Below, piece after piece: positions 6,405-14,006 of a DNA stretch of 14,666 bases. The notes under the pieces were generated by a model, which was not told the DNA's origin, did no database searches, and worked only from the letters and a program-made list of their open reading frames with translations. Every line of letters begins with the position of its first letter. Position 1 is the stretch's first letter. The DNA is from Acidobacteriota bacterium. Its GTDB lineage: Bacteria; Acidobacteriota; Terriglobia; 20CM-2-55-15. The position numbers and the translations under genes are program-made. The stretch spans positions 3,944 through 18,609 of the forward strand of contig QHXA01000051.1 of assembly GCA_003222755.1 (NCBI GenBank), read 5' to 3'.

Positions 6405-6503
6405 GCTTGTACGCCTCCGGGATGCGCAAAATGGAGAAACCTCAGCGCGCCGGCTAATTAGTCCCCGCTTGCGGTCTACCCACAGCTTGCCGTATTAAGT
6501 GGT

Positions 6504-9182
6504 GTGACCTTCCTCACGGAAATTGCAGGTCCTCCTGTTACCGATGCGCTCTCCCCTGGATGGGTCTTCGATCGAATTGAAGAGTGGGCACAGCGCTCGG
6601 CCAATAAAGTTGCATTCGTCCTCGATCACCAGGAAAAAGTGGAGGAATACCGATACTCCGATGTCCTCGAACGCGCCGGGGAGATAGCGGCCGCCCTCAA
6701 TGCCAAAGGAATCCAACGCGGCGACCGTGTCGGCATTCTGATGGAAAACGTGCCGCAATGGGTATTCGCGTTGCTCGGCACAATGCGAACTGCCGCGGTG
6801 ACGGTGCCACTCGCCACAGCGCTTCCGGAGGAATCGATTCAATTGGTCGCGGAGCACGCGGGCTGCAAAGTGATCGTCGCGGACGAAACAAATTGGGAAA
6901 AAGCCTCCCACGTTGCCGCCAAGCTCGATTGCGCCCTGCTCCCAGCCTCTTCTTCAGGGGCGGCGGTTCACGGCCGGAACGCGCCTGCGGAAGCGTGCGA
7001 CACCGCCATTCTCATCTACACCTCCGGAACAACGGGCAACCCAAAAGGTGTCGAACTTACTTTGGATAACCTGAACTATGAGATCCGCGGGGCCGCCGAA
7101 TCACTTCAATTAACACCGGATCACCGGATACTGTCCGTTCTGCCGTTCTCGCACGTTTTGCCGCTGATTGCGAATGGTCTGGGTCCGTTGTGTATCGGGG
7201 CAACCGTCGTGTTCCTTTCCTCGATTTCGCCGCAGCGCATCGTCGAAGCCTTTCATCGCCATCGGATTACGTTATTTATTTGCGTGCCGCAATTCTTCTA
7301 TGTCCTTCACAAACGCATCTTCTCGCAAGTTGCGTCGCAGCCGCTTCTGCTCCGCGTTGGGTTTCGTTGCATGAAAGGGGTTGCGCGGTTCTCCAAGAGT
7401 CCGGCGTTACGCCGGCGGCTCTTTGGAAGCGTGCATAAAGCCATCGGGCCGGACTTACGACTGCTTGCTAGCGGTGGCTCGCATTTCGACCCCGGCATCG
7501 CTCAGGACCTGAACGATCTCGGATATACCGTGCTTCAAGCCTATGGCCTTACGGAGACATCGGCGGCTGCGACAACCACGCCGGTGGACGATAACCGAAT
7601 CGGCACGGTCGGAAAGCCGCTCCGTGGCGTTTTGATTCGCATCGATAGCGCAAACCAACAGGGCGTAGGGGAAGTGCTGATTCGCGGACCCATGGTGATG
7701 AAGGGCTATTACCGCGCTCCTGAAAAAACCGCCGAAACCATTAAAGACGGGTGGTTTCACACAGGCGATCTCGGCTTCATTGATGCAGATGGGTGTCTCT
7801 CCATCACGGGACGAAGTAAGGATGTCATTGTGCTTGCCAACGGCGAGAACGTGTATCCCGAAGAATTGGAAACGCATTACTCAAAATCGCCGTTCATCAA
7901 AGAAATCTGTATTCTCGGGATATCCAAAGATGGCGCGGCACCCGGCGGTGAAATGCTTCACGCTATCGTCGTTCCAGACATGGACGAGTTCCGGCGCCGG
8001 GGCCAAACGGCCATTAAGGAGATGATTCGCTTCGAGATCGAAAATCTATCGAAGCAGGTGCCCTCCTACTACCGCGTCCATTCGTTGAGTGTGCGGAATG
8101 AGCCGCTGCCTCGCACCGTCACACGCAAGTTGAAGCGTTTCGAAATCCAGCAAGAAGAAATGGAGCGGCGCAAGGCCGCGCAGGAGACGAAAACGAGCAC
8201 GGCGCCGCGCCAGGAAGATCCACGGCTCCGAGGCCGCGTCGGGTCCGTTATTACGGAGCTTGTGCGTGAGGCGAAGCCGGATGCCGGCGCGTTCGATCCT
8301 TCAATGAATCTCGAACTCGATTTGGGATTCGATTCCCTAGCTCGCGTCGAACTCCTCGGCCTCGCTGAAGCGCGGCTGGGCACGCACGTGGATGAACACC
8401 AGGCGAGCCGGATTTTCACATTGGGCGAGCTGATCGCGGCATTCCAAGCAGCAACGGTTTCCGAATCTGAGGTCGGCCGGTCGTGGAAAGAGATTATTCA
8501 AAGAGCGACGCCGGACCAGTTGCGCGAACATCACATTTTCAAGAAACGGCCTCTGTGGAATCCGATTCTGTTCCTGGCGATGCGCACGTTGAAACTTCTA
8601 ACGCGCGTCTCCTTTCGCCTTCGCTACTTCGGGTTGGAAAAGTTGCCGCGCACGATGCCGTTTTTGTTATGCCCGAATCACGAATCCTTTCTTGATGGCC
8701 CGCTGCTCGCGTCGATCCTCCCGCGGCAGGTCATCTACAACATGTTTATTCTCGGCTACAGCGATTATTGGGAAGGCGCTTTCTCACGCCGCCTGGCGGA
8801 ATTATGTAAGATCGTGGCGATCGATCCCAACGTGAACCTCATCCGCGCGATGCAGGCCGGCGCCGTCGGCATAAAGCAGGGCCGTCCCGTTTTGATATTT
8901 CCGGAGGGGACCAGGTCCATCGACGGACACGTTGCGGAATTCAAGAAAGGCGCGGCGATACTCGCCTACGAATTGGGAGTGCCGATCGTTCCTGTTGGCA
9001 TACGCGGCACATTTGAAGCTTGGCCGCGTGCGGGCAGCTTTCGGTTTCGTCCGCTCGAGTTTCATTTCGGCGAACCGATCGACCCGAGAGCATTCGGGTC
9101 CGCTCCGGATTCTTATACGGCGATCACGGAAAAGCTCCGTCGCGAAGTAAAAGTGCTCGCGGGAGATTTAGATTTCAACTGA
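6504..9182 (+). CDS. AMP-ligase / acyl carrier / PlsC acyltransferase fusion
   Basis: An 892-residue, three-part fusion. Residues 1 to about 555 form an AMP-dependent acyl-activating enzyme: P-loop YTSGTTGNPKG (172-182), YGLTETS, HTGD with Asp422, GRSKD (436-440) and the A10 lysine in PRTVTRK (Lys542). Residues about 570-650 are an acyl carrier domain with LGFDSLARVEL, where Ser611 is the phosphopantetheine site. Residues about 690-885 are a PlsC acyltransferase with NHESFLD (HX4D, His726 and Asp731) and FPEGTRS (799-805). All catalytic signatures are intact. It probably activates a fatty acid with ATP, holds it on its own carrier and transfers it to a lysophospholipid or glycerol phosphate. 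E. coli Aas has ligase and acyltransferase in the opposite order and no carrier. The start is GTG with only a weak ribosome site. The true acceptor is unknown. Confidence 0.88.
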   Translation: MTFLTEIAGPPVTDALSPGWVFDRIEEWAQRSANKVAFVLDHQEKVEEYRYSDVLERAGEIAAALNAKGIQRGDRVGILMENVPQWVFALLGTMRTAAVTVPLATALPEESIQLVAEHAGCKVIVADETNWEKASHVAAKLDCALLPASSSGAAVHGRNAPAEACDTAILIYTSGTTGNPKGVELTLDNLNYEIRGAAESLQLTPDHRILSVLPFSHVLPLIANGLGPLCIGATVVFLSSISPQRIVEAFHRHRITLFICVPQFFYVLHKRIFSQVASQPLLLRVGFRCMKGVARFSKSPALRRRLFGSVHKAIGPDLRLLASGGSHFDPGIAQDLNDLGYTVLQAYGLTETSAAATTTPVDDNRIGTVGKPLRGVLIRIDSANQQGVGEVLIRGPMVMKGYYRAPEKTAETIKDGWFHTGDLGFIDADGCLSITGRSKDVIVLANGENVYPEELETHYSKSPFIKEICILGISKDGAAPGGEMLHAIVVPDMDEFRRRGQTAIKEMIRFEIENLSKQVPSYYRVHSLSVRNEPLPRTVTRKLKRFEIQQEEMERRKAAQETKTSTAPRQEDPRLRGRVGSVITELVREAKPDAGAFDPSMNLELDLGFDSLARVELLGLAEARLGTHVDEHQASRIFTLGELIAAFQAATVSESEVGRSWKEIIQRATPDQLREHHIFKKRPLWNPILFLAMRTLKLLTRVSFRLRYFGLEKLPRTMPFLLCPNHESFLDGPLLASILPRQVIYNMFILGYSDYWEGAFSRRLAELCKIVAIDPNVNLIRAMQAGAVGIKQGRPVLIFPEGTRSIDGHVAEFKKGAAILAYELGVPIVPVGIRGTFEAWPRAGSFRFRPLEFHFGEPIDPRAFGSAPDSYTAITEKLRREVKVLAGDLDFN

Positions 9183-9268
9183 AACATTTAAGGAACCTGC
9201 TGTAACCTTATTAGTAGAACTACCGTACAGTGATTTGAACACCGGGGATTCGCCTCCAAACCTTTCCT

Positions 9269-9742
9269 ATGGAACGAAAATACGGCCAGCGCGGTTACCA
9301 AGAGAGTGACCGCGACCATGGCGAACGAGAACGTGAAAAACCGCGCGAAAAGCCGAAAGGTGGACCACGCGGTTCGAAGGCCCGAGAAGCCCCGCGGCCG
9401 ATGAAGATGCCTGGCTTTCAAGAAGTACTCCGGTGCGCCCTGTGCGGTGCGATCGTTCCTCCTCCGACCGATATCCAGTACGAAACTCAATGTCCCAAGT
9501 GTAGAGCCGATCTCCACAGTTGCAAGAATTGCCGCCACTTTGATACGTCCGCACGATTCGAGTGCACACAGCAGATTCCTGAGCGCATCACAAAGAAAGA
9601 TTTGCGCAACAGATGTGAGTTCTTCATGACCCGCACATCCATTGAGCGGGAAACGCGAGACTCCGGCGGAAATGATCATTCTCCTGCAACCAAGCCCTCG
9701 GATGCTCGCAGCGCATTCGACAATCTTTTCAAGAAGCTGTAG
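9269..9742 (+). CDS. Cysteine-rich zinc-ribbon protein of unknown function
   Basis: A 157-residue soluble protein. The first 45 residues are highly charged and low in complexity (many Glu, Arg and Lys), probably disordered. The centre has CALC (Cys56/59), CPKC (Cys75/78), CKNCRH (Cys85/88, His90), then FEC (Cys99) and RCEFF (Cys116). This is enough for two metal sites, most likely zinc. The CPKC, CKNCRHFD and RFEC pattern resembles a conserved small protein I recall from acidobacterial genomes, for which I know no function. It follows the acyl-activating gene by 86 nt, and no good ribosome site precedes the ATG. An antisense open frame covering it is longer but has no family features. Confidence 0.75.
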   Translation: MERKYGQRGYQESDRDHGEREREKPREKPKGGPRGSKAREAPRPMKMPGFQEVLRCALCGAIVPPPTDIQYETQCPKCRADLHSCKNCRHFDTSARFECTQQIPERITKKDLRNRCEFFMTRTSIERETRDSGGNDHSPATKPSDARSAFDNLFKKL

Positions 9743-9771
9743 CGGGCGAATTTCATCCTGCCCCTACCAGC

Positions 9772-9777
9772 AGGAGG
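9772..9777 (+). promoter_or_regulatory. Consensus ribosome site AGGAGG of the propeller gene
   Basis: AGGAGG with 5 nt to the ATG at 9783. It rules out the 47-codon upstream extension that would overlap the zinc-ribbon gene and hide the signal peptide. Confidence 0.8.
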
Positions 9778-9782
9778 TTCGA

Positions 9783-10772
9783 ATGTTTCTTCGAAATGTC
9801 GCCGTGATTTTGCTTGTTACAGCAACCGTTTTTGCCGCGGACAAGGTTAGCGTCACGATAAAGGAATGGGATACGCCTACGCCCGGCACGCATCCGCACG
9901 ATACGGAAGCCGGTCCCGATGGGTCTCTCTGGTATACCGGTCAAAATGCAAACGTGATTGGACGCCTGGACATCACGACGGGGAAAATCCGGGAATACAA
10001 ACTGAAGATCCCGGATTCCGGTCCTCACGGATTGGTGACCGATCGAGAAGGCAACATCTGGTTCACCGGCAACAATAAGGCATACATCGGAAAGTTGAAT
10101 CCGAATACCGGCGAGGTTACCGAATACCCGATGCCCGATCCCGCCGCCAGAGATCCGCACACTCCCATGTTCGATCCAAACGGAATTCTATGGTTCACCG
10201 TGCAGTCAGGGAACTTCATCGGCAAACTTGATCCAAAAACCGGGAAGATTACGTTGAAGCAGTCGCCAACGCCGCGTTCCAATCCATACGGTCTCCGCAT
10301 GGATTCCAAAGGCACGCCGTGGTACTGCGAATTCGGCAGCAACAAGATCGCGCATGTCGATCCGGAGACGATGGAGATCAAAGAATTCATCTTACCCGAG
10401 GGCGCGCGTCCACGCCGGTTCGCTATAGCTGCGAACGACGCCATCTATTATTCCGACTACCGCCGCGGTTATCTCGGGCGCCTGGATCCTAAGACGGGCA
10501 AGGTCGATGAATGGCCATCACCTGGCGGCTCCAGTTCGCAGCCTTATGCCATAACGGCGCTTCCAGATGGTACGATTTGGTATAGCGAATCGGGTGTTTC
10601 TCCAAACACGATCGTCCGCTTCGATCCGAGAAACAGTACCTTTATGAAATGGTCCATTCCTTCGGGGGGCGGTGTGTTGCGGCACTTTGTCGCAAACAAA
10701 GAAGGTAATAAGATTTATATCGCGTCAAGCGGTATGAATAAGGTTGGCATCATCGAAATCGCGAGAAACTAG
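9783..10772 (+). CDS. Secreted Vgb-like seven-bladed beta-propeller (streptogramin lyase family)
   Basis: A 329-residue exported protein. I chose the ATG at 9783 because AGGAGG lies 5 nt upstream and a signal peptide follows at once (MFLRNVAVILLVTATVFA). The mature part has about seven repeats of roughly 40 residues with the pattern PxG...DxxGxxWFT...N.IGxLDPxTGK..E, the hallmark of Vgb-type propellers. Several blades lack the usual acidic residue after WFT (WYTG, WFTG, WFTV). In Acidobacteria such propellers are common exported proteins of unknown substrate, and virginiamycin lyase activity should not be assumed. It overlaps nothing. The next gene starts 29 nt downstream and could be co-transcribed. 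Confidence 0.85.
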   Translation: MFLRNVAVILLVTATVFAADKVSVTIKEWDTPTPGTHPHDTEAGPDGSLWYTGQNANVIGRLDITTGKIREYKLKIPDSGPHGLVTDREGNIWFTGNNKAYIGKLNPNTGEVTEYPMPDPAARDPHTPMFDPNGILWFTVQSGNFIGKLDPKTGKITLKQSPTPRSNPYGLRMDSKGTPWYCEFGSNKIAHVDPETMEIKEFILPEGARPRRFAIAANDAIYYSDYRRGYLGRLDPKTGKVDEWPSPGGSSSQPYAITALPDGTIWYSESGVSPNTIVRFDPRNSTFMKWSIPSGGGVLRHFVANKEGNKIYIASSGMNKVGIIEIARN

Positions 10773-10801
10773 ACATACGGTTAGTGCTATTCTGACTAAT
10801 C

Positions 10802-12262
10802 ATGGTAGAGGACAGATTAAAGATCGCTGTCTTCGTCGACTTCGACAATATCGAGATCGGGGTTAAAAGTACCCTGAACCGTCATTTCGATATTGGCGCT
10901 GTCCTCGAGGCAATCAAGGAACGCGGCGAAGTCGTGACTAAAATCGCTTATGGCGATTGGAAGCGCGCCGGCGAGCACAGCCGAAGTATGACGCAGCACG
11001 CGATCCAAATGGTCCAGCGCAATCTCACGCCGGGGGGCGACAAGAATGGAGCAGACATTAATCTCGCTCTGGATGCGCTGGAGATGGCGTTCACGCGGAA
11101 TCACATCAATGCTTTCGTGATCGTCGGTGGCGATAGTGACTTCATTGCGCTTGTCGAGAAACTGAAACAGTACGACAAGAAAGTTTTGGTTGTCGGCGGA
11201 CGAAACTTCACAAGCGCCATTCTGCAAAAGAACTGCCACGAATTCATTGCCTACGAGAATCTGATCGCACCGCAGAGCAGCCAGCGCAAACCGGCAGAGA
11301 AGACCCGCACTGCCGTTGCCGACTCGAACTTATCCAGAGCATTCCCAGTCGTGCGGCGCGCATTAAAGGTTCTGGCTGACCGTGAGGTGTCGCCTCAACT
11401 GGGCCTGCTCAAGAGCACGTTGCTGCAACTCGATTCCACGTTTTCCGAGCGTGATTTCGGAGCCAGCACGTTCCGCGATTTCATTGAAAAGTTAGCCGCT
11501 GCCGGGTATGTCAATCTAAAACAAGTCGACCGCAGTTTGCTTGTCGAGTTGAAAGAACAATTTCAAGCCGAGGGCGACACGCAAACAGAAACTGCGGTCG
11601 CAGCTCCGCCGGCGAATGGCCAATCGGGAGAGCCGACTCACGCGCCTCCAATACCGCCCACACCGATGCAGGCTGAAGAGGGTGTTCGCGCCATGCAGGA
11701 GGCATTTCAAAAATCGAAAGTCACTCCGCATTGGCCCATGTATCTGAGGAACGTGAAACAGTTCATCAAGAACTCTTCACCCACCTTTGATGAACATCGG
11801 TACGGATTTCACAGTTTTCTTGAAGCCATGCGATCCGCCCAGCGCGCAGGATTGTTCCGGCTCGAGCGAAACCGGCAAGGGATTCTCCGCGTATTCCCCG
11901 GAAATCAGATGCCTCAGTTGCAGCGCGCCGCTGAACCTCGTATCGAAGGACGGCCTGTGGTTCAGGAACCGGTGAAACCATACGACGTGGAAGACGACCT
12001 GACGCTTAGACCATCCGAACCTGAAGCCACAGTGGTCGCGGCGCCGGAAGAGAGCATTGCCGAAGCGCCTGAACCCGGATCTGCATTCGTTGAATCCGCG
12101 ACGCCCGAGGTAGAACAAGAGCCGGAAAAGCCTGTGCGAAAACGGCGCGTCAGTTCCGGAATTAAACGCAAGACCGTAGCCCCGAGAAAATCAAGCACCG
12201 CGACCGCCAAGCGCACAAGAAAGAAAGCCTCTCCACCCTCAGACGAAGAGTCCGCATCGTAG
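10802..12262 (+). CDS. NYN (PIN-like) nuclease-like protein with two LOTUS/OST-HTH domains
   Basis: A 486-residue protein. Residues 5-155 form a NYN domain with the acidic set expected for a metal-dependent RNase: VFVDFDN (Asp13, Asp15), GADINLALD (Asp85, Asp91) and GGDSDF (Asp111, Asp113). Residues about 178-250 and 291-368 look like two OST-HTH/LOTUS RNA-binding domains (FRDFIEKLAAAGYV and FHSFLEAMRSAQRAGLF). Residues 380-445 are acidic and Pro/Glu-rich. The last 45 residues are strongly basic (RKRR, KRK, KRTRKK), suiting nucleic-acid binding. The arrangement recalls the eukaryotic MARF1 type and bacterial LabA/DUF88 proteins. RNA processing or decay is the likely role, with the substrate unknown. 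It follows the propeller gene by 29 nt with no clear ribosome site. Confidence 0.85.
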   Translation: MVEDRLKIAVFVDFDNIEIGVKSTLNRHFDIGAVLEAIKERGEVVTKIAYGDWKRAGEHSRSMTQHAIQMVQRNLTPGGDKNGADINLALDALEMAFTRNHINAFVIVGGDSDFIALVEKLKQYDKKVLVVGGRNFTSAILQKNCHEFIAYENLIAPQSSQRKPAEKTRTAVADSNLSRAFPVVRRALKVLADREVSPQLGLLKSTLLQLDSTFSERDFGASTFRDFIEKLAAAGYVNLKQVDRSLLVELKEQFQAEGDTQTETAVAAPPANGQSGEPTHAPPIPPTPMQAEEGVRAMQEAFQKSKVTPHWPMYLRNVKQFIKNSSPTFDEHRYGFHSFLEAMRSAQRAGLFRLERNRQGILRVFPGNQMPQLQRAAEPRIEGRPVVQEPVKPYDVEDDLTLRPSEPEATVVAAPEESIAEAPEPGSAFVESATPEVEQEPEKPVRKRRVSSGIKRKTVAPRKSSTATAKRTRKKASPPSDEESAS

Positions 12263-12336
12263 GACTCCTCGATATGTAAATCCTGCCCGCTTTCGTCCTA
12301 AGGAACCTCTCCCACCCTGCCGATAAACCAGAGAAC

Positions 12337-12340
12337 GAGG
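12337..12340 (+). promoter_or_regulatory. Ribosome binding site supporting a TTG start
   Basis: GAGG lies 7 nt before the TTG at 12348. No ATG nearby has a comparable site and would keep the first membrane segment. Confidence 0.55.
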
Positions 12341-12347
12341 TTTTGGC

Positions 12348-14006
12348 TTGAATACGGACCTACAGCTCAACAAGTTTCCCGCAACCACGCGTATTGCATT
12401 GAACTTGTGGGGATTTGTTGGGATGGCGGGCGTGATTTGGGTCATGCTCCACATCGAACGTATGGACCGCGTCTTTTTCTCAGTATTTGTATTGGTGGTC
12501 GTCGTACCGATCTTCGGTCTTTCCCACTACGCGCACCGGCTTTATCTCCGCACTTCGGAACAGGCCAACAAACATGCCGTCGAAAACGCGCAATTATTCG
12601 ATTCGACGCTGTCCACGTTCGCGCTTGCGATCGACGCGAAAGACAAGCAGAGGCAGGGGCATACGCAACGTGTACAGAAGTATGCGTGCGGCATAACTGA
12701 AGCGATGAACCTCGATAAAGGTCACATCAAAGGCATCGCTGCGGCAGCATTACTGCACGATATTGGAAAACTTGCGATTCCCGAATACATCCTCAACAAA
12801 CGAGGTTCGATCACGCGCGAAGAAATGCGGAAAATTCGCATGCATCCTCAAATGGGCGCCGATATTATCGCCAACATCAAATTTCCATTTCCTATCGCTG
12901 ATTGCATTCTTGCCCATCACGAGCGTTTCGATGGCCAAGGCTATCCAAGAGGACTTTCCGGAAAGGACATTCCGTTGGGCGCCAGGGTATTGGCCATTGC
13001 GGACGCGTTCGATGCTTACATATCGGATCGGATTGAAAGTCAACAGGCACTCGATGGCGCAATCGCATCTATGCGCGAAGGTTCGGGAACCGCCTTTGAT
13101 CCGGAAATCGTGGCGGTCTGGGAATCCATCTATCGGGGACTTATAGTTTGGCCGTCAAGCTCCGCCGCCGGCGCCCATACCGAGATTCAGCAGGCCACGT
13201 CGGAACTGAAGATACTGGAATCGTTGGCGCAATCCATCGAGGGGCTCACGTCAGTTCACGAAATCTTTATTGCGGTTCGGGCGCGCATTACGAAGTCGAT
13301 TGTCGGCTGCACTGCTACCGTCGAGCGCGGCGAACGGGAGGGCATTCCCGTAGTGTTTGGCCGCAACGTGATTGCGACGATCTGGGTCCATCGCTCCGGT
13401 GCGCCGCTCAACGAGGATGAACTACGGCTGGTCCACGCCGTCGCGGCGAAAATCGCACCGGCGCTCAGTAATGCGATGGCTCTCGAGGCGGCTCGCCGCG
13501 AAGCCACAGTCGATAAGCTCACCGGCCTGGCGAACCGCCGTGCTTTTGAAATAATGTCTGCATCACTCGAGCGGCAGCACTTCTCGATCGTATTGATCGA
13601 TCTCAATTCGTTCAAAGAAGTAAATGACAACTTCGGCCACAATGCCGGCGACGCGACATTGATTCGTATCGCGGCACATTTGCGGGCAGCATTCCAGGAT
13701 GCGCAGCTCGTTTGCCGGCTTGGAGGTGACGAGTTTCTCGTCTTGAGCTTTGCAGGCGTACGGACGCTCCGGCTGCAAATCCGCCGCTTTCGGCAGATGG
13801 TCGTGTGGGACCCTGCCCATGAGGCTTACAGAAACATAATGTTTGGTGTGAGCTGCGGTTTAGCATCCATACCGCTGGACTCGAAAAATATCGAACAGGC
13901 GATGCAAAGCGCCGACGAACGCATGTATGCGATCAAGGCACGCTTCAAGCACTTCGCCGGACGCGAGCTTACCGGGAAAGGATCGTCCAGATTCCAACGG
14001 CGATGA
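12348..14006 (+). CDS. Membrane-anchored HD-GYP plus GGDEF c-di-GMP protein
   Basis: A 552-residue protein with opposite c-di-GMP activities on one chain. Two membrane helices (about 15-36 and 42-62) are followed by an HD-GYP domain: GHTQRV (His105), HDIGK (137-141), HHERFDGQGYP (190-200). All metal ligands and the GYP motif are present, so phosphodiesterase activity is likely. Residues about 285-380 look like a GAF-type sensor. Residues 388-545 form a GGDEF domain with DKLTGLANRR and an intact GGDEF at 459-463. The product-binding I-site is absent (QDAQ replaces RxxD), so feedback inhibition is unlikely. Translation starts at TTG 12348 with GAGG 7 nt upstream. The 3' end overlaps the convergent UPF0016 gene by 38 bp. 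Confidence 0.9.
   Translation: MNTDLQLNKFPATTRIALNLWGFVGMAGVIWVMLHIERMDRVFFSVFVLVVVVPIFGLSHYAHRLYLRTSEQANKHAVENAQLFDSTLSTFALAIDAKDKQRQGHTQRVQKYACGITEAMNLDKGHIKGIAAAALLHDIGKLAIPEYILNKRGSITREEMRKIRMHPQMGADIIANIKFPFPIADCILAHHERFDGQGYPRGLSGKDIPLGARVLAIADAFDAYISDRIESQQALDGAIASMREGSGTAFDPEIVAVWESIYRGLIVWPSSSAAGAHTEIQQATSELKILESLAQSIEGLTSVHEIFIAVRARITKSIVGCTATVERGEREGIPVVFGRNVIATIWVHRSGAPLNEDELRLVHAVAAKIAPALSNAMALEAARREATVDKLTGLANRRAFEIMSASLERQHFSIVLIDLNSFKEVNDNFGHNAGDATLIRIAAHLRAAFQDAQLVCRLGGDEFLVLSFAGVRTLRLQIRRFRQMVVWDPAHEAYRNIMFGVSCGLASIPLDSKNIEQAMQSADERMYAIKARFKHFAGRELTGKGSSRFQRR

Larger units (their letters stand above)
6135..6497 (+). repeat. Flanking 14-bp direct repeats AGCTTGCCGTA(C/T)TA
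   Basis: AGCTTGCCGTACTA at 6135-6148 encodes the final residues of PilX, and AGCTTGCCGTATTA lies at 6484-6497. They match at 13 of 14 positions and bracket the hairpin block exactly. This looks like an insertion boundary or target duplication, or a recombination footprint. The left copy provides part of the pilX stop region. Confidence 0.6.
6149..6497. mobile_element. REPIN-like composite of inverted hairpin modules
   Basis: A non-coding block between pilX and the acyl-activating gene. Its left module reads outside-in on the plus strand: a 7-bp stem with a GGA loop (6186-6202), 2 nt, GGAAATTAGCC (6205-6215), a long GC-rich hairpin (to 6251), a 23-nt linker, then CCGCACCCTG. The right module, read on the minus strand, has the same order: a 7-bp stem with a GGA loop (6404-6388), 2 nt, GGAAATTAGCC (6385-6375), a long hairpin (6374-6349), a 24-nt linker, then CCGCACCCTG. 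The stems differ in sequence but keep their pairing. No transposase gene is present, so the element would have to be moved in trans. The element type is inferred. Confidence 0.6.

Noticed and set aside
6172..6429. 85-codon open frame on the minus strand in the hairpin block
   Set aside because: It is made entirely of inverted-repeat modules. Such frames are a common by-product of palindromic GC-rich repeats and show no ribosome site.
6149..6497. CRISPR array or simple terminator cluster
   Set aside because: There are no regularly spaced identical repeats with unique spacers. The hairpins lack T-runs and form an ordered inverted pair instead.
9188..9679. 163-codon open frame on the minus strand
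   Set aside because: It is antisense to the zinc-ribbon gene, whose paired CxxC motifs are clearly protein-like. The minus frame shows no family signature.
9642..9782. 47-codon N-terminal extension of the propeller gene
   Set aside because: It overlaps the zinc-ribbon gene in another frame, would bury the signal peptide, and ignores the consensus AGGAGG before 9783.
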